From JAJPKK01 sp963802745 (lineage in GTDB: Bacteria; Pseudomonadota; Alphaproteobacteria; Rhizobiales; Xanthobacteraceae): DNA of 64,000 bases. The notes under the pieces were generated by a model. The model was not told the DNA's origin and did no database searches. It saw only the letters and a list, made by a program, of their open reading frames with translations. The stretch lies in contig CAWDKL010000054.1 of assembly GCA_963802745.1 (NCBI GenBank), positions 248,001 to 312,000 of the forward strand. The letters are read 5' to 3'. Every line of letters begins with the position of its first letter. The stretch's first letter is position 1. Made by a program: the position numbers and the translations under genes. Of this stretch, positions 18,263 to 28,666 are shown piece after piece.

Positions 18263-20389
18263 ATGCAGGCCAAACTCACATTCGCGACCGGCGAATCGCC
18301 GCGACGGGCCGGTGAGCTAGACAGCGCATTCGACCGGCTTTGCATAAACACCATACGCACGCTTGCGATCGATGCCGTGCAGGCGGCCAATTCGGGCCAT
18401 CCCGGAACGCCAATGGCGTTGGCACCAGTGGCCTATACGCTCTGGCGGGACTTTCTGCGTTTCGATCCTGACGATCCGACCTGGCCCAATCGAGATCGCT
18501 TCGTGCTCTCCAACGGCCATGCCTCGATGCTGCTCTATGCCGTGCTGCATTTGAGCGGCGTGAAAGCCGCCGATGAGGGGAACGCCGGTTTCGACGCGCT
18601 TGCGGTCACGCTCGACGACATCAAACGATTTCGGCAACTCGGCAGCAAATGCCCCGGCCACCCCGAACACGGCGTGACTGCGGGTGTGGAGACGACGACC
18701 GGCCCGCTCGGGCAGGGCTGCGGCAACAGCGTCGGCATGGCCCTGGCCGGGCGCTGGCTCGGGGGGCATTTCAATCGTCCGGGTTTTGCCGTGTTCGATT
18801 TCGACGTCTATGCGTTTTGTGGCGATGGCGACATGATGGAGGGCGTGACGAGCGAAGCCGCCTCATTCGCGGGCCATCAGATGCTTGGAAACCTGTGCTG
18901 GATCTATGACAGCAATCGAATCACGATCGAGGGGCACACGGATCTCGCTTTCAGCGACAATGTCGCTGCGCGGTTCCTGGCCTATGGGTGGAACGTCGAG
19001 CACGTCGGCGACGCCAACGATACGGACCGTTTGTCGCAGGCTTTTGCAAGCTTCCGGCGCACCGCAGATGTGCCGACCCTGATCATCGTGGATAGCCATA
19101 TCGGCTATGGGGCTCCGCACAAGCAGGACACCAGCGCGGCCCACGGCGAAGCGCTCGGCGAAGAAGAAGTTCGACTTGCCAAACGGGCTTATGGCTGGCC
19201 GGAGGACGCCAAGTTTCTGGTGCCGGACGGCGTGCGCGAACATTTTCAAAATGGTTTGGGCCGACGCGGGCGAGACTTGCATCAAGCGTGGACCGCACAA
19301 TTCGAAGCTTACCGGAGCCAATACCCCGATCTTGCCGATGAGTTCGAGCGGATGCAAACACGCGCGCTTCCCGATGCGTGGGGAATGGATTTGCCGGTTT
19401 TCGACGCCAGCGCGAAGGGCCTTGCGAGCCGCGATTCCTCTGCCAAGGTCTTGAACGCCATCGGGCCGCATTATCCCTGGCTCATCGGCGGTGCCGCCGA
19501 TCTCGCGCCATCGACGAAGACCCGCCTCGCTTTCGAAGGCGCCGGCGACCTGGAGCATGATCGTCCGGACGGACGCAATCTGCATTTCGGGATTCGCGAA
19601 CATGCCATGGGAGCGATCCTGAATGGGCTCGCGGTATCCAAAATTCGCCCCTATGGATCGAGCTTTCTGGTCTTTTCGGACTACATGAAACCGTCGATCC
19701 GCCTTGGCGCACTGATGGAGTTGCCCGTCATCTATGTGTTCACGCATGACTCCATCGGGGTGGGAGAAGACGGACCAACCCACCAGCCGGTCGAGCAACT
19801 TGTTGCGTTACGTAGCATTCCGGGCCTTATCGTGCTGCGGCCGGCCGACGCCAATGAGGTCGCCGAAGCGTGGCGCGTCATGATCGGGCTCAAAGACCGG
19901 CCCGCCTGCCTGGTGTTGACCCGGCAGGCGATCCCAACGTTCGATCGGACCCGCTACGCGCCCGCCGCGGGCGTCGGCCGCGGCGCCTACATTCTCGCGG
20001 ACGCCGCTGACGGCAAGCCGGCCGTGATCTTGATCGGTACCGGCAGCGAGGTCGTGCTTTGCGTCGATGCCTATGAGGAACTCGGCCGTGAAGGCATTGC
20101 GGCGCGCGTCGTCAGCATGCCGTCGTGGGAGTTGTTCGAGCAGCAGGAACAAGGCTATCGCGATCACGTTCTCCCGCCCGATATCGTCGCGCGGGTTTCG
20201 GTTGAAATGGGTTCGGTGATCGGGTGGGATCGCTATGCCGGTCCGACCGGCGCACGGATCGGGATGACGACATTCGGGGCCTCGGCCCCGCTGCGGGACT
20301 TGCTTTTGAAGTTTGGATTTACCAAGGCACATGTGATTGCAGCCGCCAAGGATCAAATAGCAGTGACCAACAGGAAAGCGGCATCATGA
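18263..20389 (+). CDS. tkt: Transketolase
   Basis: Thiamine-diphosphate enzyme that moves two-carbon units between pentose, triose and hexose phosphates. About 708 residues from the ATG at 18263; an upstream GTG at 18233 is also in frame. Seen: NSGHPGTPMALAP near the N-terminus, the ThDP motif GDGDMMEGVTSEAASFAGH, HIGYGAPHKQDT, and GVGEDGPTHQPVEQL in the middle domain. First gene of a tightly packed operon; its stop overlaps the next start by four bases (ATGA). Confidence 0.93.
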   Translation: MQAKLTFATGESPRRAGELDSAFDRLCINTIRTLAIDAVQAANSGHPGTPMALAPVAYTLWRDFLRFDPDDPTWPNRDRFVLSNGHASMLLYAVLHLSGVKAADEGNAGFDALAVTLDDIKRFRQLGSKCPGHPEHGVTAGVETTTGPLGQGCGNSVGMALAGRWLGGHFNRPGFAVFDFDVYAFCGDGDMMEGVTSEAASFAGHQMLGNLCWIYDSNRITIEGHTDLAFSDNVAARFLAYGWNVEHVGDANDTDRLSQAFASFRRTADVPTLIIVDSHIGYGAPHKQDTSAAHGEALGEEEVRLAKRAYGWPEDAKFLVPDGVREHFQNGLGRRGRDLHQAWTAQFEAYRSQYPDLADEFERMQTRALPDAWGMDLPVFDASAKGLASRDSSAKVLNAIGPHYPWLIGGAADLAPSTKTRLAFEGAGDLEHDRPDGRNLHFGIREHAMGAILNGLAVSKIRPYGSSFLVFSDYMKPSIRLGALMELPVIYVFTHDSIGVGEDGPTHQPVEQLVALRSIPGLIVLRPADANEVAEAWRVMIGLKDRPACLVLTRQAIPTFDRTRYAPAAGVGRGAYILADAADGKPAVILIGTGSEVVLCVDAYEELGREGIAARVVSMPSWELFEQQEQGYRDHVLPPDIVARVSVEMGSVIGWDRYAGPTGARIGMTTFGASAPLRDLLLKFGFTKAHVIAAAKDQIAVTNRKAAS

Positions 20390-23259
20390 CAGCGCAACGC
20401 CTCGCCAACGATACCCGTAATCCGCTCGAGCGCCTGCATGATTATGGACAGGCTGTGTGGCTGGATTTCCTATCGCAGCGTTTCATCGCCGAGGGTAGGC
20501 TCACAAATCTGATCGTGCATGACGGGTTGACCGGCGTGACCTCGAACCCTTCGATCTTCGAAAAGGCGATCGCCGACAGCGCTGACTATGATCCACTGTT
20601 AAATGCGGTTGAAGCGGAGGGCGACTGCAGTGTGATGTCGCTCTATGAACGCCTCGCGGTCGCCGATATTCGGCATGCCGCGGATGCGTTGCGCCCGGTG
20701 TATGAAGCAACGAAACGCCAGGATGGATATGTCAGCCTTGAAGTATCTCCCTACCTGGCAATGAATGCCGAGGCGACGATCGCCGAGGCGCGGCGGCTCT
20801 GGCAGGCGGTCGGCCGCGACAATCTGATGATCAAGGTGCCGGCGACCGCGCCCGGCCTGCCGGCGATCCGCCAACTCATCGGCGAAGGAATCAACGTCAA
20901 TATCACGCTGCTGTTTTCGCAGCAGGTTTATGAGGAGGTTGCCGAGGCTTACCTGGCGGGCGTTGAGCGCCTGGTAGAACAAGGCGGCGATCCCACCAGG
21001 ATCGCGAGTGTTGCTAGCTTCTTCGTGAGCCGCATTGACGTCGCGGTGGATAAGCTTATCGCGGAGCGGACGCACAATACCGGCCGGCCCGACGAGAATG
21101 ATGAGCTCGCTGCGTTGCGCGGCAAGATCGCGATCGCCAATGCGAAGCTTGCCTATCAACGCTACAAGCGCCTGTTCGCCGGCCCGCGGTGGGAGAAACT
21201 CCGCGCCAAGGGTGTGCGGGTGCAGCGGCTGTTGTGGGCGAGCACCGGGACGAAGAACCCGGCCTATAGCGACGTCCTGTATGTTGAAGAGCTGATTGCC
21301 GCGGACACCGTCAACACGCTACCGCTGGCAACCATGGACGCATTTCGCGATCACGGGAAAGTGCGCGCAAGCCTCGAGGAGAACGTCGACGAGGCCGAAC
21401 GGATGCTGGCGACGCTGGCGCGATCCGGTATCGCAATCGAAGTGGTGACGGCACGGCTGGTGGAAGAGGGCGTGCAGCTGTTCGCCGATGCGTTCGACAA
21501 ACTGCTCGGTGCGGTCGCCCGCAAACGTGCCGCGCGTCTCGGCGATCAGCTCGACAGCCAGACTAGCATGCTTGCACCGGAACTCGAAACGGCAGTCGCC
21601 GCCTCGCTCGAATCATGGCGTCAGGACGCCAAAGTGCGACGGCTATGGGCCGGAGACGCGCAGCTGTGGACCTCGCGCGACGAGGCGAATTGGCTCGGCT
21701 GGCTTCGCATTGCGGAGGACGAACACGATCGAACCGATCTTCTCTTATCCCTGGCGGAGAAAATTCGGGAGCAGGACTTCTCCCACATCCTGTTGCTCGG
21801 CATGGGCGGATCGAGTCTCGGGCCCGAGGTGTTCGCAAAAACCTTCGGGCATCTCAAGGGCCGGCCGGAGCTGCTGGTCCTCGATTCGACCGACCCGGCG
21901 CAGATTCGAACAATCGAAAATCAGATCGATCCCGCGCGTACCCTCTTCATCGTCTCCAGCAAGTCCGGCACCACGCTCGAACCGAATATCCTCAAGCAGT
22001 ATTTTTTCGCGTGCGCGAAACGGGCGGTCGGCGACAAAGAGGTCGGATCGCGCTTCATCGCCATTACGGATCCCGGATCACAAATGCAGGCCATCGCCGA
22101 GCGCGACCGGTTCCGGCACATCGCCTTCGGGGTTCCGAGCATCGGCGGGCGCTATTCGGTGCTATCGGATTTCGGCCTGGTGCCCGGCGCAGCTATGGGA
22201 CTGGATATTGGCCGCCTCCTCGCCCAAACGCAGCAGATGGTGCGCTCGTGCGCGGCCGACGTGCCGCCGGCGGAGAATCCCGGCGTCGTGCTGGGCACCA
22301 TTCTGGGTTTGCAGGGAAAATCAGGGCGCGACAAGGTCACCATCGTGGCCTCGCCGGGAATCGCCGATTTCGGCGCATGGCTCGAACAGCTGTTGGCGGA
22401 ATCGACGGGCAAACATGGCAAGGGCCTCATCCCGGTCGATGCAGAGCCGCTCGGGGCGCCGGCCGTGTATGGGCAAGACCGTCTGTTCGTCTACATCCGG
22501 CTGGCGAACGGGGCGGATGCTCATCAGGATACGGCCGTGACCGAGATCGAACGCGCCGGCCACCCGGTCGTGCGCATCGGCGTCGCCGACCGCTATCACA
22601 TCGGCCAGGAATTCTTTCGCTGGGAGATGGCTACGGCGGTGGCGGGCGCAATCCTCGCCATCGATCCGTTCGATCAGCCCGATGTCGAGGCCAGCAAGAA
22701 TAAGACGCGTGCGCTGACCACTGCATACGAAACCAGCGGGCAGCTACCGCCGGAAGCGCCATTTCTCGAAGATTGCGGTGTCAAGCTCTTTGCGGACGAA
22801 AAGAACCGTCAGGCTCTCGGGCGGCCCGGCACGCTTGTGGAGTGTCTCACGGCCCATTTCGCGCGCATTCGCGACGGCGATTACTGTGCGATCCTCGCCT
22901 ATGTGGAACGCAACCCGCGCCATAGCGATGCGCTGCAGCATCTGCGCGTCCTCATCCGCGATCGCAAGCGGGTCGCCACCTGCGTGGGCTTCGGACCGCG
23001 CTTCCTGCACTCGACCGGGCAGGCCTATAAAGGCGGCCCGAACAGCGGCGTTTTCCTGCAAATCACCTGCGACGACGCCCTCGATCTCCCGGTTCCAGAC
23101 CAGAAATATACCTTCGGGGTCGTCAAGGCGGCGCAAGCGCGCGGTGATTTCGACGTGCTCGCGGAACGCGGCCGGCGTGTCCTGCGCATTCATCTCGGTC
23201 CCGACGTTGCGGCCGGTTTGGCGGCGCTCACGGAGGCCGTCCGTCAGGCCTTCGCGTGA
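20386..23259 (+). CDS. Bifunctional transaldolase / glucose-6-phosphate isomerase
   Basis: A 957-residue fusion. The N-terminal third (about 1-370) is transaldolase (TNLIVHDGLTGVTSNPSIFEKAI; Schiff-base lysine in NLMIKVPAT; WASTGTKNPAYSDVLY). The rest is a phosphoglucose isomerase domain (LLLGMGGSSLGPEVFAKTFG; VSSKSGTTLEPN). Fusion lets one protein feed fructose-6-phosphate back to glucose-6-phosphate in an oxidative pentose-phosphate cycle. Start at 20386 overlaps the tkt stop. Tal-Pgi fusions are known in rhizobia and some other bacteria. Intact despite the many frameshifts nearby. Confidence 0.93.
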   Translation: MTAQRLANDTRNPLERLHDYGQAVWLDFLSQRFIAEGRLTNLIVHDGLTGVTSNPSIFEKAIADSADYDPLLNAVEAEGDCSVMSLYERLAVADIRHAADALRPVYEATKRQDGYVSLEVSPYLAMNAEATIAEARRLWQAVGRDNLMIKVPATAPGLPAIRQLIGEGINVNITLLFSQQVYEEVAEAYLAGVERLVEQGGDPTRIASVASFFVSRIDVAVDKLIAERTHNTGRPDENDELAALRGKIAIANAKLAYQRYKRLFAGPRWEKLRAKGVRVQRLLWASTGTKNPAYSDVLYVEELIAADTVNTLPLATMDAFRDHGKVRASLEENVDEAERMLATLARSGIAIEVVTARLVEEGVQLFADAFDKLLGAVARKRAARLGDQLDSQTSMLAPELETAVAASLESWRQDAKVRRLWAGDAQLWTSRDEANWLGWLRIAEDEHDRTDLLLSLAEKIREQDFSHILLLGMGGSSLGPEVFAKTFGHLKGRPELLVLDSTDPAQIRTIENQIDPARTLFIVSSKSGTTLEPNILKQYFFACAKRAVGDKEVGSRFIAITDPGSQMQAIAERDRFRHIAFGVPSIGGRYSVLSDFGLVPGAAMGLDIGRLLAQTQQMVRSCAADVPPAENPGVVLGTILGLQGKSGRDKVTIVASPGIADFGAWLEQLLAESTGKHGKGLIPVDAEPLGAPAVYGQDRLFVYIRLANGADAHQDTAVTEIERAGHPVVRIGVADRYHIGQEFFRWEMATAVAGAILAIDPFDQPDVEASKNKTRALTTAYETSGQLPPEAPFLEDCGVKLFADEKNRQALGRPGTLVECLTAHFARIRDGDYCAILAYVERNPRHSDALQHLRVLIRDRKRVATCVGFGPRFLHSTGQAYKGGPNSGVFLQITCDDALDLPVPDQKYTFGVVKAAQARGDFDVLAERGRRVLRIHLGPDVAAGLAALTEAVRQAFA

Positions 23260-23293
23260 ACATAGATCATTACATGGATCGGGAGCAGGCTAG

Positions 23294-24277
23294 ATGCAGC
23301 TCGGCATGATCGGGTTGGGACGGATGGGCGCCAATATGGTGCGCCGCCTCGCGCGCGACGGACACCGGTGCGTGGTCTTCGACCGGGCCCCGGCGGCGGT
23401 CCAGGCGCTGGTCGGCGAGCGCATCACCGGCAGCACCGATCTCAAGCAACTGGTCGCCCAGCTCGACAAACCACGGGCCGTCTGGGTCATGCTGCCGTCG
23501 GGCGAAGTCACTGAGAACGCGGTCACGCAACTGGCCACGATGCTCGAGGCGGGCGATACCATCATCGACGGCGGCAACTCCTTCTACAAGGACGATGTGC
23601 GGCGGGCCAAGTATCTCAAAGCCAAAAGCATTCACTATGTCGATTGCGGCACCAGTGGCGGTGTCTGGGGTCTTGAACGCGGCTATTGCCTGATGATCGG
23701 GGGCGACAAGGAAGCGATCGAACGCCTCGATCCGATCTTCAATAGCTTGGCGCCGGGTGCGGGCGCCATCGCGGCCACCCCCGATCGCAAAGGTCGCGAT
23801 CCGCGCGTCGAGCGCGGGTATATGCATTGTGGTCCCGCCGGTGCCGGGCGTTTCGTCAAGATGATCCATAACGGCATCGAATACGGCCTCATGCAGGCCT
23901 ATGCCGAGGGTTTCAGTATTCTACGCGGCGCCGTTTCGGAGGAGCTGCCGGAGGACCATCGCTATCAATTGGACCTGCCGGACATTGCCGAGGTCTGGCG
24001 GCGTGGCAGTGTCATCGGCTCCTGGCTGCTCGACCTCACCGCCATGGCGCTGGCGGAGGACCCGAAGCTTTCGCGATATTCCGGCTTCGTCGAGGATTCC
24101 GGCGAAGGCCGCTGGACCATCAAGGCGGCGATCGAAGAGGCCGTGCCAGCGGAAGTCCTTTCAGCGGCGCTCTATACGCGATTTCGTTCCCGCGAGCACG
24201 AGAGTTTCTCGGACAAGCTGCTGTCGGCCATGCGGAACAAATTCGGCGGACATGTCGAACCGAAGGCGGACACGTGA
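23294..24277 (+). CDS. gnd: 6-phosphogluconate dehydrogenase, short (GndA/YqeC) form
   Basis: A 327-residue short-form decarboxylating dehydrogenase that turns 6-phosphogluconate into ribulose-5-phosphate, usually NAD-linked. Seen: the Rossmann motif MIGLGRMGANMVRRLARDGH at the start, the substrate motif VDCGTSGGVWGLERGYCLMIGG, and catalytic KMIHNGIEYG. Shorter than the 470-residue E. coli Gnd, as expected for this form. It lies 34 bases after tal-pgi and one base before zwf. Confidence 0.92.
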   Translation: MQLGMIGLGRMGANMVRRLARDGHRCVVFDRAPAAVQALVGERITGSTDLKQLVAQLDKPRAVWVMLPSGEVTENAVTQLATMLEAGDTIIDGGNSFYKDDVRRAKYLKAKSIHYVDCGTSGGVWGLERGYCLMIGGDKEAIERLDPIFNSLAPGAGAIAATPDRKGRDPRVERGYMHCGPAGAGRFVKMIHNGIEYGLMQAYAEGFSILRGAVSEELPEDHRYQLDLPDIAEVWRRGSVIGSWLLDLTAMALAEDPKLSRYSGFVEDSGEGRWTIKAAIEEAVPAEVLSAALYTRFRSREHESFSDKLLSAMRNKFGGHVEPKADT

Positions 24278-24278
24278 G

Positions 24279-25808
24279 ATGGAGTTGCCGGCACGCCCCG
24301 CAGGCCCTTGTGCCCTCGTCATCTTCGGTGCGGCCGGAGATTTGACGAAACGTCTGCTCGTTCCTGCCCTCTGCAATCTGCGGCGCGCCAATTTATTGCC
24401 GGATGCGTTCGCCGTGATCGGCATCTCCAGGCACCAAATGGATGATGATGCGTTTCGCCGCGAGTTGGGCCGCGCTGCTGGCGGATCGCGCGGAGGCACA
24501 ACAACGGACGCCGGGTGGGATTGGGTCTCCTCCCACCTCCACCACCTCCAAGGTGACTTTAATGATCCGGCGGCCTACGAGAACTTGGCTCGGCTGTTAA
24601 ATGATACCGATAAGGCCCATGGCACGGGCGGGAATTACCTCTTTTATCTTGCCACACCGCCACAGGCATTTGCCGGGATCGTTCAGCAGCTTGGACACGC
24701 AGGCCTCGTCCGCGAAACGAAAGGGCATTGGCGCCGAGTTATCATTGAAAAACCTTTCGGCACCGATTTGAGCTCTGCGAAAGCACTTAACCACGAAATT
24801 CTCAGCGTGCTCACGGAGGAACAGATTTATCGCATCGACCATTATCTCGGGAAAGAAACGGTTCAAAACATCATGGTATTCAGGTTCGCGAATGGATTAT
24901 TCGAACCGCTTTGGAACAGAAACCAGATCGACCATGTGCAAATCACTGTTGCCGAGGCGCTGGACGTCGAGGGGCGGGGCAAGTTCTATGACGCCACCGG
25001 CGCATTGCGCGACATGGTACCGAACCATCTCTTCCAGCTGCTCACTCTTACCGCGATGGAACCACCATCCTGCTTTGGTGCAGGAGCTGTGCGTTCCGAA
25101 AAGGCCAAGGTCTTGGAGGCCATTCGTCCATTCAACTCGGAGGACACGTCGCGCAATATCATACGCGCCCAGTACGGCGCCGGTGAAGTGGCAGGAAAGC
25201 CCATAGTTCCATACCGCCACGCTCCGAATGTCGCACCGCGGTCGGTTACTGAGACCTATGTGGCGCTCAAGCTCTCGATCGACAATTGGCGCTGGGCCGG
25301 TGTGCCCTTTTATTTGCGGACCGGCAAGGCGCTCGCCGCACGACGAAGCGAAATCGTAATTCAATTCAAACAGGCGCCGTTCACGCTGTTTCGCGATACG
25401 CCAATCGACAGGCTGACGCCAAACGATATGACCCTGCAGATTCAGCCGGAAGAAGGCATGACGTTGCGCTTCAGTGCGAAAATTCCCGGGCCCAGCGTGC
25501 GCATGGATGGGGTCCAGATGAAGTTCAATTACAAGGAACATTTCAAAGCCGCGCCGAGTACCGGGTATGAGACGCTCATCTATGATTGCATGGTCGGCGA
25601 CGCGACATTATTCCAGCGCGCCGACAGCATCGAGGCCGGATGGCGGGTCGTGCAGCCGGCGCTCGATGCTTGGGCAAAGGACAGTGCGACTGAACTGCCG
25701 ATCTATGCCGCCGGAAGCGCGGGTCCAAGCCAGGCCGACGCACTTTTGACGCGCGATGGCCGCCACTGGCGTTCCATCGACGGCGTCGGCAGTGGACATT
25801 CGGCATGA
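24279..25808 (+). CDS. zwf: Glucose-6-phosphate 1-dehydrogenase
   Basis: First enzyme of the oxidative pentose-phosphate and Entner-Doudoroff routes. 509 residues, normal length. Nucleotide-binding FGAAGDLTKRLLVPAL lies at the N-terminus; the active-site motif RIDHYLGKETVQN is complete, and substrate contacts such as IIEKPFG are present. The ATG at 24279 comes one base after the gnd stop, and the stop overlaps the next start (ATGA). Confidence 0.94.
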   Translation: MELPARPAGPCALVIFGAAGDLTKRLLVPALCNLRRANLLPDAFAVIGISRHQMDDDAFRRELGRAAGGSRGGTTTDAGWDWVSSHLHHLQGDFNDPAAYENLARLLNDTDKAHGTGGNYLFYLATPPQAFAGIVQQLGHAGLVRETKGHWRRVIIEKPFGTDLSSAKALNHEILSVLTEEQIYRIDHYLGKETVQNIMVFRFANGLFEPLWNRNQIDHVQITVAEALDVEGRGKFYDATGALRDMVPNHLFQLLTLTAMEPPSCFGAGAVRSEKAKVLEAIRPFNSEDTSRNIIRAQYGAGEVAGKPIVPYRHAPNVAPRSVTETYVALKLSIDNWRWAGVPFYLRTGKALAARRSEIVIQFKQAPFTLFRDTPIDRLTPNDMTLQIQPEEGMTLRFSAKIPGPSVRMDGVQMKFNYKEHFKAAPSTGYETLIYDCMVGDATLFQRADSIEAGWRVVQPALDAWAKDSATELPIYAAGSAGPSQADALLTRDGRHWRSIDGVGSGHSA

Positions 25809-26653
25809 CAGAGCGCCCTCGACATCCGCCCGAGAAAATCTCCGCTGTCGTGTCCGACGTGGATGGCACGCTGGTCACCGACGACAAGGTCTTGACCGCA
25901 CGCGCTCGGGCGAGTGTCTTGGAGCTTCATGCACGCGGCATCACGTTCACGGTCATCAGCAGCCGGCCGCCCCGCGGCTTACGCGTGCTGCTTGATCCTC
26001 TGGAGCTCGCGGCTCCGTTCGGATGCTTCAATGGCGGCATCATTGCGGGTCCCGACCTCTCGGTGATCGCCGAGCATCTCCTGCCGTCCGCGGTCGCGCG
26101 GCGCGCGCTCGACATGATCCATGGGCACGGAGCGCAGTCGTGGGTCTTCGCCGGACAGGATTGGCTGGTCCGCGATTCCACTGGACCTTATATCGCGCGA
26201 GAAGAACGTACGGTCGGCTTCCGGCCGACGATTGTGGAGGATTTCACCGCAGCGCTTGATACAGCTGCGAAGATCGTCGGGGTCAGCGCCGATCCGGAGT
26301 TGCTTGTGCAATGTGAGCGCGATGTGCGCGCCGCGCTAGCCGATCAAGCGTGCGTCTTGCGTTCGCAGACCTACTACCTCGATATCACCCACCCGCTCGC
26401 CAATAAGGGCGCTGCGTTGATGGAGATCGCGAGCCTCCTAGGTATTCCGCTTTCGCAGATCGCGGTCATTGGCGACGGCCGCAATGACATCCCGATGTTC
26501 GAAGCCGGCGGTCTCAGCATCGCGATGGGCAATGGCAGTCCGGAGGTGCGGCGGGCGGCCGACTTCGTGACTGCCAGCAATCGCGAAGACGGGTTTGCCA
26601 AGGCGATCGAGCGCTACATCTTGCAGCGCGCGGATGCGGCGGTGACGCCATGA
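25805..26653 (+). CDS. HAD-IIB (Cof-type) sugar phosphatase
   Basis: A 282-residue Cof-type HAD hydrolase: motif I VVSDVDGTLVTDDK, motif II TVISSRPPRG, a lysine in HPLANKGAAL, and motif IV GDGRNDIPMFE. Likely removes phosphate from a sugar phosphate; the substrate is unknown. It overlaps both neighbours by four bases (zwf upstream, rpe downstream), so it is a coupled member of the operon and probably acts on one of its intermediates. Confidence 0.85.
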   Translation: MTERPRHPPEKISAVVSDVDGTLVTDDKVLTARARASVLELHARGITFTVISSRPPRGLRVLLDPLELAAPFGCFNGGIIAGPDLSVIAEHLLPSAVARRALDMIHGHGAQSWVFAGQDWLVRDSTGPYIAREERTVGFRPTIVEDFTAALDTAAKIVGVSADPELLVQCERDVRAALADQACVLRSQTYYLDITHPLANKGAALMEIASLLGIPLSQIAVIGDGRNDIPMFEAGGLSIAMGNGSPEVRRAADFVTASNREDGFAKAIERYILQRADAAVTP

Positions 26654-27337
26654 AAGCGATCGTGGTGGCCCCCTCGATTCTGTCCGCCGATTTGTGTCGG
26701 CTTGGCGAGGAAGTGCGCTCGGTCGATCAGGCCGGTGCCGACTGGATCCATATCGATGTCATGGACGGCCGGTTCGTGCCGAACATTTCCTTCGGCCCCG
26801 CTATCGTGAATGCGGTACGGAGGTCCACCACGAAGCCGCTCAACGTGCACCTGATGATCGTCGAGCCCGAACGCTACCTGGATGCTTTCGTCGAAGCCGG
26901 GGCCGACCATCTTCTGGTCCACGTCGAGCCGGCTTCGACGAACCACCTCCAAAACACAATCGCGCGCATTCGCGCGCTGGGCAAGAAGCCCGGCGCGGTG
27001 CTCGCTCCGGCTAGCCCGGTCGCCATGGTCGAGCCAGTGCTGCATCGGTGCGATATTGTCGTGGTGATGACCGTCCATCCGGGATTTGGCGGTCAGATAT
27101 TTTTGCCGGAAATGCTGCCGAAAATCCGCGAACTGCGCCTCCTCTGCGTCGCGAAGGGCATCGACCCCTGGATCGCGGTCAACGGTGGACAGGATGCCGA
27201 CATCGCCGCGCGGGTGGCGACCGCCGGGGCCAACGCGATCGTCGCGGGATCGGCCATCTTTCGGATCGCGTGACTATGCCGCCGCCATCGCGGGAATTCG
27301 AAACGGCGCGTTGCAACCAGAAGCGGCGTTGCGATGA
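26650..27337 (+). CDS. rpe: Ribulose-phosphate 3-epimerase, 3' frameshift
   Basis: Interconverts ribulose-5-phosphate and xylulose-5-phosphate. TIM-barrel motifs: APSILSADL, WIHIDVMDGRFVPNISFG, MTVHPGFGGQ. As read, the frame ends early at 27273 after GSAIFRIA. Removing one T from the run 27259-27261 restores IFGSRDYAAAIAGIRNGA to a TGA at 27335-27337, giving 228 residues. That stop overlaps the pgl ATG by four bases, the same coupling seen at other junctions of this operon, which strongly supports the repaired frame. Confidence 0.9.
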
Positions 27338-28071
27338 CCGGCGCTGCGTCGATCGAGAGGCGGAGCTTCGAAAACGCCGAAACGCTCGCGGAGAACGTTG
27401 CCGAATGGCTCTGCGCGCTCGCGCAGGCCAGCAAGCGCGACTTCGCGATTTGCCTGTCGGGCGGATCGACGCCGCGGCGGCTTTATGAAACGCTCGCAAT
27501 GCCGGCCGTCGCATCGCGCTTTCCGTGGCCTCGCACGCATTGGTTCTGGGGCGATGAAAGGTTCGTCCCCCATGACGATGCCGACAGCAATTACCGGATG
27601 GCGCGCGCGGCATTGCTGGCGCGCGTGCCCATTCCCAGCGACAACATTCACCCCATTCCGACTGACGGATTGTCACCGGAGCAAGCCGCCGCCGCATACG
27701 AGACCACCTTGCAGCGGTTCTACGGCGCCGACTTGCTTGACCCTACCCGGCCGCTCTTTGACGTGACGCTGCTGGGGATCGGAGAAAATGGGCACACCGC
27801 TTCATTGTTCCCCGGGCATCCGACATTGCGCGAAACGCGGCGATGGGCGGTCGCGGTATTCGGCGCGAAATCCGAGCCGCGGATCACGCTGACTTATCCG
27901 GTGCTCGACAGCAGCCGCGATGTCGCATTCTTGGCCACGGGCGCGGAAAAACGGGATGTTATCGCACGCACCCTTACGGGAGATAGGACGCTTCCCGCCA
28001 CGTTCATTCGCCCGATCGGGCGTCTTCACTGGTTTATGGATCGTGCCGCGACTTCGGAAGGAGCGAATTGA
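27334..28071 (+). CDS. pgl: 6-phosphogluconolactonase
   Basis: Hydrolyses 6-phosphogluconolactone between Zwf and Gnd. 245 residues with the family motifs FAICLSGGSTPRRLYETLA, HWFWGDERFVPHDDADSNY and LLGIGENGHTASLFPGHP. Coupled by overlaps to rpe upstream and gntK downstream (TGATG). Confidence 0.93.
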   Translation: MTGAASIERRSFENAETLAENVAEWLCALAQASKRDFAICLSGGSTPRRLYETLAMPAVASRFPWPRTHWFWGDERFVPHDDADSNYRMARAALLARVPIPSDNIHPIPTDGLSPEQAAAAYETTLQRFYGADLLDPTRPLFDVTLLGIGENGHTASLFPGHPTLRETRRWAVAVFGAKSEPRITLTYPVLDSSRDVAFLATGAEKRDVIARTLTGDRTLPATFIRPIGRLHWFMDRAATSEGAN

Positions 28072-28666
28072 TGTCGGTGGAAACGCCGCCGAGAACACGG
28101 ACTTCGCGCATTGCTCCAGCGGTTCTTGTTGTCATGGGCGTTTCGGGAAGCGGAAAGTTGACCGTGGGAGCACTCCTCGCGGCACAACTCCGCTGGGGGT
28201 TCGAGGACGCGGATCGGTTTCATTCGGCGGCCAATGTGGACAAGATGCGCCGCGGCATCCCGCTCACCGACGCCGATCGGTGGGCCTGGCTCGCGAGTAG
28301 ATTGCCGTCCGCATCGATAGGACGCGTCATGCGAGCGGGCACGGCGTCATCGCATGCTCCGCGCTAAAGCGCCGCTATCGCGCTATTCTGATCGGCGATC
28401 GGGCCGATGTGCGCCTCGTGTATCTCAAAGGTGAGGAAACGTTGATCGCGCAGCGGATCGCCGTTCGCCTTGGACACTTCATGCCGCGAAGCCTACTGCA
28501 TAGTCAGTTCGAAGGGCTCCAGGAGCCAGGACCGGACGAAAACCCCATTACGGTCGCAATCGACCTACGGCCCGACGAGATCGTGGCGCAGATCCTGGCG
28601 GCGCTATGCCTCACCGAAGTCGTGCGACAAGCTACGATGTCCGGATTGCGGGGAATCGCGCCATGA
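28071..28666 (+). CDS. gntK: Gluconokinase, frame broken and P-loop altered
   Basis: Would phosphorylate gluconate to 6-phosphogluconate. The N-terminal half reads VVMGVSGSGKLTVGALLAAQL...FEDADRFHSAANVDKMRRGIPLTDADR. The frame then shifts around 28296-28300 (net -1) and continues GVIACSALKRRYRAILIGDRADVRLVYLKG...RLGHFMPRSLLHSQF. The P-loop has Leu (TTG at 28158) where GSGKST proteins have Ser. Two independent oddities make true decay more plausible here than for the other frameshifted genes. The end overlaps the xfp start. Confidence 0.8.
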
